Shown in pieces: positions 16,786 to 24,120 of a DNA stretch of 46,363 bases. This stretch comes from Enterococcus columbae (GTDB taxonomy: Bacteria; Bacillota; Bacilli; Lactobacillales; Enterococcaceae): assembly GCA_020742395.1 (NCBI GenBank), contig DYWZ01000056.1:1-46363 (forward strand), given 5' to 3'. Below the pieces are notes generated by a model, which was not told the origin of the DNA, did not search any database, and worked only from the letters and a program-made list of their open reading frames with translations. Position numbers and translations under genes: made by a program. Each line of letters opens with the position of its first letter. The first letter of the stretch is position 1.

Positions 16786-17410
16786 AATAATTACGATATA
16801 AACCAACAACAATTCCTAAAATACTGACATTTCTTAGTAAGATTGGTTCCATATAATCATTTTCTGGTTGTAATCTAATATGATCGATTTCCTTATAGAA
16901 AGTTTTACAAGTCACTTCGTCTTCATCAGTCATAGCAATTACGATATCGCCGTTTTTAGCTGTACTTTGTTTTCTGACAATGACTTGATCACCATCTAAA
17001 ATCCCAGCGTTAATCATACTTTCACCGCGGATTGTTAACATAAATAATGGTTCACTTTCATGTTTTAATTCAGGTGGGAGTGGAAAATAATCGGTTGTTT
17101 CCTCAATTGCTAATATCGGACTACCTGCTGTAACAGTCCCTACCATTGGGATTTGCGCTAGCGAAGCGCCAATTTTACTTAGACCTGATTTGGTTAATTC
17201 AATAGCTCTAGGTTTACTTGGATCACGGTGAATATAACCTTTTTTTTCCAATCTAGATAAATGTCCATGTACAGTTGAAGAAGAGGCTAAATCAACAGCC
17301 TGAGCAATTTCTCTAACTGTGGGTGGATAATTTTTTTCGGTTAAAAAAGAATGGATATATTTTAAGATGTTAATTTGTCTATCTTCATTACGTTTCGGCA
17401 ATTTAAACAC
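16784..17410 (-). CDS. lexA: LexA repressor
   Basis: Represses SOS genes and is inactivated by RecA-stimulated self-cleavage. Residues 1-72 form the winged helix with [20 protein letters not shown]. The cleavage bond is A95-G96 in VGTVTAGSP. The catalytic dyad is S131 (RGESMINAG) and K169 (EVTCKTF). Length 208 aa is standard. It starts at ATG 17410 behind AAGGACGG. Two LexA boxes upstream imply autoregulation. The order (lexA, small SOS gene, DUF896, transketolase) recalls the Bacillus lexA-yneA-yneB-ynzC-tkt region. Confidence 0.97.
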   Translation of the reverse strand: MFKLPKRNEDRQINILKYIHSFLTEKNYPPTVREIAQAVDLASSSTVHGHLSRLEKKGYIHRDPSKPRAIELTKSGLSKIGASLAQIPMVGTVTAGSPILAIEETTDYFPLPPELKHESEPLFMLTIRGESMINAGILDGDQVIVRKQSTAKNGDIVIAMTDEDEVTCKTFYKEIDHIRLQPENDYMEPILLRNVSILGIVVGLYRNY

Positions 17411-17450
17411 CGTCCTTTAGATTAATTTTAGCATAATTAACTATAGATAT

Positions 17451-17464
17451 CAAACGAACGTTCG
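17451..17464. promoter_or_regulatory. LexA box A at lexA
   Basis: CAAACGAACGTTCG fits CGAAC-N4-GTTCG with one mismatch in the left arm. Confidence 0.7.
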
Positions 17465-17483
17465 CTTAAAAATGAATAATTAT

Positions 17484-17497
17484 CGAATTGTTGTTCG
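17484..17497. promoter_or_regulatory. LexA box B at lexA
   Basis: CGAATTGTTGTTCG fits the consensus with one mismatch. Its centre is 33 bp from box A, about three helical turns. Confidence 0.72.
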
Positions 17498-17582
17498 CTA
17501 AAAATAGAGTATTGTTTGGTTTTTTTTATAATTTGTATTAATATAGATAAAGAACGAAACTATTAAGAAAGGACTTAGTCAA

Positions 17583-17822
17583 ATGCTTTCTAAAGAAAAA
17601 ATTGCTCGTATTAACGAATTAGCAAAAAAGAAAAAAACAGAAGGATTAACTTCTGAAGAAACAGCAGAACAACACGCTTTACGTCAAGAATATTTGGCGG
17701 CATTTCGTGGAGGGATGCGTCATCATATTGAAGGGATGAAGGTTGTAGATTTAAACGGTAATGATGTAACTCCAGATAAATTGAAAAAAATTCAAAAGCA
17801 AAAAGGGCTGCACAATCGATAG
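17583..17822 (+). CDS. DUF896 (YnzC-type) protein
   Basis: A 79 aa cytosolic protein of the YnzC/DUF896 family, recognisable by [18 protein letters not shown] at the start, the conserved EEQ...LRQEYL stretch and the [16 protein letters not shown] end. The family is common in Firmicutes and forms small helical hairpins; its function is not established. It is divergent from lexA, behind AGAAAGGA, and could share SOS control because the LexA boxes lie in the common upstream region. Confidence 0.88.
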   Translation: MLSKEKIARINELAKKKKTEGLTSEETAEQHALRQEYLAAFRGGMRHHIEGMKVVDLNGNDVTPDKLKKIQKQKGLHNR

Positions 17823-17889
17823 TTGTCTAAATTTGGGATTGAAAAGCAACTTGTTTTGTTGATTTGAGATGAAGTAAAAAAAGTAAGTA

Positions 17890-17918
17890 TTGCTATTTTA
17901 TCAATAGTTCGCTATAAT
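17890..17918 (+). promoter_or_regulatory. tkt promoter
   Basis: -35 TTGCTA (17890-17895), 17-nt spacer, -10 TATAAT (17913-17918). Confidence 0.75.
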
Positions 17919-17968
17919 TAAAGCGTAATTAAAGTAAAAATAACTATAATTGTTTAGGAGGCATTTCG

Positions 17969-19966
17969 ATGTTTGACACAATTGATCAACTAGGCGTAAA
18001 TACATTACGTACACTAAGTATGGATGCAATTCAAAAAGCTAATTCAGGTCACCCTGGTTTACCAATGGGGGCTGCACCGATGGCATACGCACTATGGACA
18101 AAGCACTTAAAAATTAATCCAACTACTTCTCGTAATTGGGTCGATCGCGATCGGTTTATTTTATCTGCAGGTCATGGTTCTGCTTTGCTTTATAGCTTAT
18201 TACACTGTGCCGGATATCAAGTTACTATTGAGGATTTAAAACAATTCCGCCAATGGGAAAGTAAAACTCCTGGACATCCTGAAGTTCATCATACAGATGG
18301 TGTGGAAGCTACAACTGGCCCACTAGGTCAAGGAATTGCGATGGCAGTAGGGATGGCGATGGCCGAAGCACATTTAGCTGCTAAATATAACCGTGAAGGC
18401 TTTGAAGTAATGAATCACTATACTTATGCGTTATGTGGCGATGGTGATTTAATGGAAGGTGTGTCTCAAGAAGCTTGTTCAATGGCTGGCCACATGAAAC
18501 TTGGTAAATTGATTGTTTTATACGATTCAAACGATATTTCATTAGATGGACCAACTAGTAAAGCATTTACTGAAAAGGTGGGTCAACGTTTTGAAGCTTA
18601 TGGCTGGCAACATTTATTAGTTGAAGATGGTAATGATTTAGCGGCTATCTCACAAGCGATTGAAACAGCTAAAGCCAACACTACGCAACCAACTTTAATT
18701 GAAGTAAAAACTATTATTGGTTTTGGTGCACCAAAACAAGGTACTTCAGCTGTGCACGGGGCACCTTTAGGAGCAGAGGGCATTCAAGCTGCTAAAGCAA
18801 GCTATGGTTGGGATTATCCTGAATTTACTGTTCCAAGTGAAGTACAAGCTCGTTTCCATGAGTCTATTGTTGAAAAAGGTCAAAAAGCTGAAGCTGAATG
18901 GGAAAACTTGTTTGCCCAATACGAACAAGCTTATCCAGAATTAGCCAAAGAATTTAAACAAGCCTTTGCTGGTGAATTACCAACTGATTGGGAGGCAGAT
19001 TTACCACATTATGAAGTCGGTACCGCTCAGGCAAGTCGTGTCTCAAGCAAAGAAATGATTCAAGCATTATCGAAAGCTATTCCAAGTTTATGGGGTGGTT
19101 CAGCTGATTTATCTGCATCAAACAATACGATGGTCGCTGCAGAAAAAGATTTTGAACCAGGACAATATGAAGGACGCAATATTTGGTTTGGTGTACGTGA
19201 ATTTGCAATGGCCGCAGCAATGAACGGAATTCAATTACATGGAGGAACTAAAATCTACGGTGGGACATTCTTTGTCTTTGTCGATTACTTACGTCCAGCA
19301 ATTCGTTTGGCTGCTATCCAAAAAGCGCCAGTTATCTATGTCTTAACGCATGATTCAGTGGCAGTTGGTGAAGATGGCCCAACACATGAACCAATCGAAC
19401 AATTATCAAGTTTACGTAGTATGCCAAACTTGCAAGTCATTCGTCCAGCAGACGGTAATGAAACACGTGCCGCTTGGAAATTAGCCTTAACCTCTAAAGA
19501 AACACCAACTATTTTAGTGTTAAGTCGTCAAAACTTACCTGTGATTGAAGGAACCAAAGAACATGCCGATGAAAATGTTGCTAAAGGCGCTTATGTGATT
19601 TCTGCACAAAAAGGTGACCAACCTGAAGGGATCTTAATTGCGACAGGTTCAGAAGTAAACTTAGCAATCAAAGCACAAGAAGCTTTAGCAAAAGAAGGTA
19701 TGGATGTTTCTGTTGTATCAATGCCAAGCATGGAATTATTTGAGCAACAATCTGCAGCATACAAAGAAGCTGTTTTACCACGTGGCGTGAAAAAACGTGT
19801 AGCTATTGAAGCAGGCTCTTCATTTGGCTGGCAAAAATATGTCAAATGTAAAGGTAAAACAATTACCATTGATAGTTTTGGCGCTTCAGCACCAGGTGAT
19901 AAGGTATTAGCTTCATTTGGTTTTACTGTGGAAAATGTTGTTGAAACGTATAAATCTATTAAGTAA
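17969..19966 (+). CDS. tkt: Transketolase
   Basis: Thiamine-diphosphate enzyme moving two-carbon units between sugar phosphates in the pentose phosphate pathway. Marks include the N-terminal [20 protein letters not shown], the cofactor motif [19 protein letters not shown] near residue 155, and in the pyrimidine domain the catalytic glutamate region [14 protein letters not shown] and [20 protein letters not shown]. Length 665 aa is complete. Ribosome binding site AGGAGG. A strong terminator follows. Confidence 0.97.
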   Translation: MFDTIDQLGVNTLRTLSMDAIQKANSGHPGLPMGAAPMAYALWTKHLKINPTTSRNWVDRDRFILSAGHGSALLYSLLHCAGYQVTIEDLKQFRQWESKTPGHPEVHHTDGVEATTGPLGQGIAMAVGMAMAEAHLAAKYNREGFEVMNHYTYALCGDGDLMEGVSQEACSMAGHMKLGKLIVLYDSNDISLDGPTSKAFTEKVGQRFEAYGWQHLLVEDGNDLAAISQAIETAKANTTQPTLIEVKTIIGFGAPKQGTSAVHGAPLGAEGIQAAKASYGWDYPEFTVPSEVQARFHESIVEKGQKAEAEWENLFAQYEQAYPELAKEFKQAFAGELPTDWEADLPHYEVGTAQASRVSSKEMIQALSKAIPSLWGGSADLSASNNTMVAAEKDFEPGQYEGRNIWFGVREFAMAAAMNGIQLHGGTKIYGGTFFVFVDYLRPAIRLAAIQKAPVIYVLTHDSVAVGEDGPTHEPIEQLSSLRSMPNLQVIRPADGNETRAAWKLALTSKETPTILVLSRQNLPVIEGTKEHADENVAKGAYVISAQKGDQPEGILIATGSEVNLAIKAQEALAKEGMDVSVVSMPSMELFEQQSAAYKEAVLPRGVKKRVAIEAGSSFGWQKYVKCKGKTITIDSFGASAPGDKVLASFGFTVENVVETYKSIK

Positions 19967-20015
19967 TAGCTAAATTTGATACATTTCTTTTATAACAGAT
20001 TCAAATAAATTCTAT

Positions 20016-20062
20016 AAAAAGAGTGATAAACGTAGTATAAATTATGGTTTATCACTCTTTTT
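20016..20062 (+). terminator. tkt terminator
   Basis: AAAAAGAGTGATAAAC and GTTTATCACTCTTTTT form a perfect 16-bp stem whose right arm ends in the T tract. A second partial copy of the stem sequence (GTGATAAAAGATGTTTATCAC) follows at 20082-20103. Confidence 0.9.
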
Positions 20063-20129
20063 AATATCGTTCGGCTAAAATTCGTGATAAAAGATGTTTA
20101 TCACTTTAGTAGATGCTAAAAAATATCGT

Positions 20130-20159
20130 TTGTGTTTTTTTTGATAGTTATTGTAAAAT
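20130..20159 (+). promoter_or_regulatory. cysK promoter (tentative)
   Basis: -35 TTGTGT, 18-nt spacer, -10 TAAAAT. Weak match, but rightly placed 30 nt before the start codon. Confidence 0.45.
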
Positions 20160-20190
20160 ATAAACAAATCAGAAAAAGGGGTAATGAAAG

Positions 20191-21120
20191 ATGACAAAGA
20201 TTTATCAATCAATTACAGAATTAGTCGGAAATACACCAATTGTTAAATTAAATAAATTCTCACCCGAAGATGGTGCAACTATTTATGCAAAGGTTGAATC
20301 CTTTAATCCAGGTAGTAGTGTAAAAGATCGCATCGCTTTAAGTATGATTGAAGCTGCTGAAAAATCTGGTGAACTAAAACCAGGAGATACTATTATCGAG
20401 CCAACATCAGGTAATACTGGGATTGGCTTATCAATGATTGGTGCAGCCAAAGGTTATCAAGTGATTATCGTTATGCCTGATACTATGAGTATTGAACGTC
20501 GTAAATTAATGCAGGCGTATGGTGCAAAATTAATTTTAACACCAGGAAGCGAAGGGATTAAAGGTTCAATCAATAAAGCGACTGAATTAGCCAAAGAAAA
20601 TGGCTATTTTATGCCTTTACAATTTGAAAATCCTGAAAATCCAAAAATCCATGAATTAACTACAGGTAAGGAAATTGTTGAAGCATTTGGTGAAGATGCT
20701 TTAGCAGCGTTTGTTGCTGGTGTTGGTACTGGTGGTACTGTCAGTGGAGTGGGTAAAGCATTAAAAGCTGCTTATGATGATGTTAAAGTGTATGCCGTAG
20801 AACCAAAAGAATCGGCTGTTTTAAGCGGCGGTAATCCTGGATCGCATAAAATTCAAGGTATTGGTACAGGTTTTGTTCCAAAAACATTAAATACTGAAAT
20901 TTATGATGAAGTCATTCCAGTCGCAAGTGATGATGCTATTTCAACTGCCCGTAATTTTGGTCAAAAAGAAGGAATTTTAGTAGGTATTTCTTCAGGAGCT
21001 GCTTTAAAAGCTGCTTATGATGTTGCGAAAGGCTTATCTAAAGATCAAAAGGTATTAGTTCTTTTACCAGATAATGGTGAACGTTACTTATCTACAGCGC
21101 TGTATCAATTTGAAGATTAA
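20191..21120 (+). CDS. cysK: Cysteine synthase (O-acetylserine sulfhydrylase)
   Basis: PLP enzyme making cysteine from O-acetylserine and sulfide. The Schiff-base lysine lies in [11 protein letters not shown] near residue 44. The substrate loop TSGNTGIG, the phosphate-binding [15 protein letters not shown] near 175 and the closing SSGAALKAA are present. Length 309 aa is usual. Ribosome binding site AAAAGGGG. It stands alone between two terminators. CBS-like enzymes share these motifs, but the short single-domain form fits CysK. Confidence 0.94.
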   Translation: MTKIYQSITELVGNTPIVKLNKFSPEDGATIYAKVESFNPGSSVKDRIALSMIEAAEKSGELKPGDTIIEPTSGNTGIGLSMIGAAKGYQVIIVMPDTMSIERRKLMQAYGAKLILTPGSEGIKGSINKATELAKENGYFMPLQFENPENPKIHELTTGKEIVEAFGEDALAAFVAGVGTGGTVSGVGKALKAAYDDVKVYAVEPKESAVLSGGNPGSHKIQGIGTGFVPKTLNTEIYDEVIPVASDDAISTARNFGQKEGILVGISSGAALKAAYDVAKGLSKDQKVLVLLPDNGERYLSTALYQFED

Positions 21121-21149
21121 TATTTTAGTCTAGAACACATAGAAATTTC

Positions 21150-21205
21150 AAGAACAAATCTTATTAATTTTTACCTTTTAAATTAATAATTTTTGTTCTT
21201 TTTTG
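21150..21205 (+). terminator. cysK terminator
   Basis: AAGAACAAA...ATTAATTT pairs with AAATTAAT...TTTGTTCTT across a short loop, followed by T4. Confidence 0.8.
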
Positions 21206-21276
21206 ATATATTACATAGAAGAATAGATACATTTTAAAAGTTATTTTATAGAAAGTGTTTTTTTAAAACAAAATAT

Positions 21277-21291
21277 TTATTATAAATATAA
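21277..21291. promoter_or_regulatory. Possible PerR box upstream of perR
   Basis: TTATTATAAATATAA matches 12 of the 14 defined positions of the Per-box consensus, about 95 bp before the perR start. Autoregulation is plausible; AT-rich sequence makes chance matches likely. Confidence 0.4.
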
Positions 21292-21384
21292 GAATTAAAT
21301 ATTGAATTCCTTAAGGATAATCTGCTAGCATTATTGCTAAAATAATAGTAGAATAGGCTTATCAAGAAAATTGGGGGTATTTAA

Positions 21385-21825
21385 TTGAGTGTGACGCTAG
21401 ATGAAGCTATCTCAAAATTAGAAGCAGAAAATATTCGCTTAACTTCACAACGAATCGCTATTTTAGAATATTTATCTGCACATCATATACATCCTACAGC
21501 AGAAGAAATTTATCATGGGATTAAGGAAAATTTCCCTGGTATTAGTGTTGCAACTGTATATAATAATCTACGTTTATTTACAGATTTAGGTTTTTTAAAA
21601 GAAATGAAATATGGCGATGCCTCAAGTCGTTTTGATTTTAGTACAAAGCCACATTATCATGTTATTTGCGAACGTTGTGGGAAAATTACGGATTTTTATT
21701 ATCCAGGATTAGAAGACGTAGAGATGGCTGCTGGTAAAATTACAAATCATGAAATTCATAATCATCGTTTAGAAGTATATGGTATTTGTGCGCAATGTCA
21801 ACAAGAGGAAGGGAAAAAGTCTTGA
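21385..21825 (+). CDS. perR: Peroxide-responsive repressor PerR (Fur family)
   Basis: A 146 aa metal-dependent repressor. The winged helix covers residues 1-80 (RLTSQRIAILEYL, VATVYNNLRLF). The regulatory metal ligands lie in SRFDFSTKPHYHVICERCGK, and CERC with CAQC near the end form the structural zinc site. The FDF/HYH pattern is PerR-like rather than Fur or Zur. I take TTG 21385 behind GGGGG; GTG 21391 is an alternative. The exact Per box at ahpCF gives it an obvious target. Its stop overlaps the ridA start. Confidence 0.88.
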   Translation: MSVTLDEAISKLEAENIRLTSQRIAILEYLSAHHIHPTAEEIYHGIKENFPGISVATVYNNLRLFTDLGFLKEMKYGDASSRFDFSTKPHYHVICERCGKITDFYYPGLEDVEMAAGKITNHEIHNHRLEVYGICAQCQQEEGKKS

Positions 21826-22199
21826 TTATTCATACTGAGAAGGCACCTAAAGCAATTGGCCCTTATGTTCAAGCTAGAATAGCTAATGGTTTTTTGTTCG
21901 CCTCAGGTCAAATAGCTTTAGATCCGCAAACGGGTGAAATTGTTGGAACAACTATTCAAGAGCAAACTGAGCAAGTTTTAAAAAATATTCAGGCAATTCT
22001 AAAAGCTGCTGAATTAACTGCAGACTCCATTGTTAAAACAACTTGTTTCTTAAAAAATATGGATGATTTTGTGGCTTTTAACGAAGTATATGGTACTTTA
22101 TTTAAAAATCAATTGCCGGCTCGCTCAGCTGTTGAAGTGGCACGTCTACCTAAAGATGTATTGGTTGAAATTGAAATTATTGCAGCAGTGGCAAAATAA
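21822..22199 (+). CDS. ridA: RidA family enamine/imine deaminase
   Basis: A 125 aa protein that hydrolyses reactive 2-aminoacrylate-type enamines produced by PLP enzymes such as serine or threonine dehydratases. Visible are PKAIGPYVQARIANGFLFASGQ, the active-site arginine in LPARSAVEVARLPKDVLVEIE, and the usual length. The likely start is TTG 21822, overlapping the perR stop as TTGA, with GAGGAAGGG as ribosome binding site inside perR. It is thus translated with perR. The window also holds a serine dehydratase, though that is an iron-sulfur enzyme and does not form the PLP intermediate. Confidence 0.9.
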   Translation: MIIHTEKAPKAIGPYVQARIANGFLFASGQIALDPQTGEIVGTTIQEQTEQVLKNIQAILKAAELTADSIVKTTCFLKNMDDFVAFNEVYGTLFKNQLPARSAVEVARLPKDVLVEIEIIAAVAK

Positions 22200-22203
22200 T
22201 TAA

Positions 22204-22248
22204 GAAAAGATGGCATGTGTTTAGTGAACTAAACCTCCATCTTTTTTT
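22204..22248 (+). terminator. perR-ridA terminator
   Basis: AAAGATGG pairs with CCATCTTT, with an inner GTTTAG/CTAAAC stem, followed by a T run. Confidence 0.85.
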
Positions 22249-22266
22249 ATCGAAAGAGTGAAATAA

Positions 22267-22962
22267 ATGTTAAAAAAATATTTATCAATGGGACATACTA
22301 CTATTAGTAATTTGATGATCGATTATTATCAAGAATTAGGAATGACCAATGAAGAATTCTTGCTTTGGTTACAATTGACGCGTTTTGAACAAAAAGGTGA
22401 GCGATTTCCTAATTTAGAACGATTAGCTAAGCGTTTAAATTGGACAACAAATCAGCTATATAATCAATTGAATTTATTAATTGAAAAACAGATGATGCAA
22501 ATTGTTCAACATACAGACGAACAAGGAAAGAAAACTGACGTCTATGATTTCTCACCATTATATTCTAAGATAGAACAATTTCTTACGCAAAAAGAACAAA
22601 AACAGCTTAGTCAAAATAAACAACAAAAAGCCCAAACGTTATTTCGTCATTTCGAAGAAGAATTTGGGCGACCATTATCACCAATTGAATATCAAAGAAT
22701 CAATCAATGGATTGGTGAAGACCATTATCAAACTGAGATAATCTATTTAGCCTTACAAGAGGCAGTTATTAATCAAGTATATAGTTTAAATTATATTGAC
22801 CGGATATTATTAAGTTGGGAAAGAAAAAATATTCGTACCCCTCAGCAAGTATCTGAGGAACAAAAAAATAGAAAACAACGTTATACAGAAAATAAATCAA
22901 TACCAACTACAACCAAAACACTGCCTAAAATTCCTTTACATAATTGGCTGGATGAAAATTAG
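22267..22962 (+). CDS. dnaD: Replication initiation protein DnaD
   Basis: Primosome protein that helps load the replicative helicase at origins and restart sites together with DnaB and DnaI. The N-terminal winged helix (residues 1-100) includes TNEEFLLWLQLTRFEQKGERFP; the C-terminal DDBH2 domain (about 120-200) has EEEFGRPLSPIEYQRINQW and ends with the YIDRILLSWERKNI form of the YxxxIxxxW motif. Length 231 aa is usual. Ribosome binding site GAAAGAG. The dnaD-nth order is conserved in Firmicutes. Confidence 0.9.
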   Translation: MLKKYLSMGHTTISNLMIDYYQELGMTNEEFLLWLQLTRFEQKGERFPNLERLAKRLNWTTNQLYNQLNLLIEKQMMQIVQHTDEQGKKTDVYDFSPLYSKIEQFLTQKEQKQLSQNKQQKAQTLFRHFEEEFGRPLSPIEYQRINQWIGEDHYQTEIIYLALQEAVINQVYSLNYIDRILLSWERKNIRTPQQVSEEQKNRKQRYTENKSIPTTTKTLPKIPLHNWLDEN

Positions 22963-23032
22963 TTATCAAATAAATTTTGTCCAAGCGTTATTAGGAGGTG
23001 AAAGACTATCGACATTGTCGAAAGTCAAAGGA

Positions 23033-24076
23033 ATGCTAAGTAAACAAAAAACACAAGAAGTTTTATCGATTATGTATGAGATGTTTCCAAATGCAAAATG
23101 TGAATTGAATTACCAAACGCCTTTTCAATTATTAATTGCAGTTATTTTAAGTGCTCAGACTACCGATATTGCTGTTAATAAAGTAACACCAAAATTATTT
23201 GAAAATTACCCTACGGCCCAAGCTTTGGCGCAAGCTAAGTTGGATGATATTATTTTGCATATAAAATCGATTGGGTGATAGCCCTTTATATCAAGTAATT
23301 GGTATAAACGCTACGTTAATTGCTTTGAATCCCTAAAGCTTAGCGACCGAAACAGTAGTTGGAAACGACAAGCTGGCTGGTGTGAAAACAGAAAAAATAG
23401 CTAAGATGATATATGGCAAATTGCCTAAGTATTGTTACAATGGGTCTTTAGCAGGGAAAGCCCTAAGTGTGTTTACATAAGGGATACCTTCAACGACTAT
23501 TCTCTCGAGGAGAAGTAAAGCCACAAGCCGATGGTGGAAGAAAAATGTAGCCCCAATGAAATATAGTCGATTGGGTGAAGAAATAGTCTCAACTAATATG
23601 AAAGTATTAGAGGTCTGCTTTTTGGGAGTAAGACTGCATCAAAGTTGCGATTTGATGTGAAGAATTTGTTATATCGTAATAAAGCGAAAAATATCAAGGC
23701 TTGTGCCCAGATGTTGTTAGACAAATATAATGGTGAAGTACCTAAAGATAAAGCGTTATTGGTTGAATTGCCAGGAGTTGGTCGTAAAACTGCAAATGTG
23801 GTTTTAGGTGAGGCGTTTCATGTTCCTGCTATTGCTGTAGATACGCATGTAGAACGTGTAACAAAACGTTTAAATATTGTTCCGGCAGATGCTTCGGTAA
23901 CTAAGGTCGAAGAAATATTGATGAAAAAAATTGAAGCAGATAAATGGGTTCAATCACATCATACTTTGATTTTCTTTGGACGCTATCATTGTATGGCTCG
24001 TAGTCCAAAGTGTGAACAGTGTCCTGTTTTGCAATATTGCAAAGAAGGAAAAAGTCGCTTAAATTTAAAAAGTTAA
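23033..24076 (+). CDS. nth: Endonuclease III, interrupted by a group I intron
   Basis: DNA glycosylase/AP lyase removing oxidised pyrimidines. Exon 1 (to 23275/23276) encodes the N-terminus to KSIG; exon 2 (from 23669) continues LYRNKAKNI without missing residues against known Nth proteins. Exon 2 holds the helix-hairpin-helix LPGVGRKTANVVLGEAF with the catalytic lysine, the catalytic aspartate in AVDTHVERV and the [4Fe-4S] cysteines C-X6-C-X2-C-X5-C near the end. Start choice: ATG 23033 (MLSKQKT) aligns best; TTG 23015 has AGGAGG 16 nt upstream and is possible. Canonical intron splicing would give a one-base frameshift, so production of full-length enzyme depends on the true junction. Confidence 0.85.
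23277..23668 (+). ncRNA. Group I intron (IA2-like, no ORF) in nth
   Basis: A 392-nt self-splicing intron by structure. P1: exon GGGT with intron GCCC, ending in a U-G pair. P2: TTTATA/TATAAA. P3: GCTACGTT (23311)/AATGTAGC (23544). P7: GACTA in TTCAACGACTATTC (23489) with TAGTC (23584). P7.1: TTCTC/GGAGAA. P7.2: CCAC/GTGG. P8: CCCAAT/ATTGGG. P9: CTAATA/TATTAG. P9.2: CATCAAA/TTTGATG, then 11 nt ending in the terminal G, close to the end of the phage T4 td intron. A TAGTC at 23565 is an alternative P7 partner. P4-P6 can be drawn less surely. No homing endonuclease is encoded, so mobility would need help in trans. Confidence 0.85.
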
Positions 24077-24079
24077 ATC

Positions 24080-24117
24080 AAAAAATCCCTTTAGCATTGT
24101 ACTAAAGGGATTTTTTT
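24080..24117. terminator. Bidirectional terminator between nth and pbp1A
   Basis: AAAAAATCCCTTTAG and CTAAAGGGATTTTTT form a 15-bp stem with a 7-nt loop, with A and T tracts on both sides, serving the convergent genes. Confidence 0.92.
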
Positions 24118-24120
24118 GTG

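Noticed and set aside
20082..20103. Second terminator behind tkt (GTGATAAAAGATGTTTATCAC)
   Set aside because: The stem is imperfect and no T tract follows; it may be a degenerate copy of the nearby terminator.
22952..23032. nth start at ATG 22952 overlapping dnaD
   Set aside because: The extra 27 residues have no counterpart in known Nth proteins, and an AGGAGG lies inside this stretch.
23277..23668. Group II intron or IS remnant in nth
   Set aside because: No GUGYG start, no domain V, no inverted terminal repeats or target duplication; the P3/P7/P8/P9 pairings and td-like tail fit group I.
23645..24076. Separate gene starting at TTG 23645 for the second half of nth
   Set aside because: Its first residues come from the P9.2 hairpin and intron tail; homology begins exactly behind the intron, and no ribosome binding site is properly spaced.
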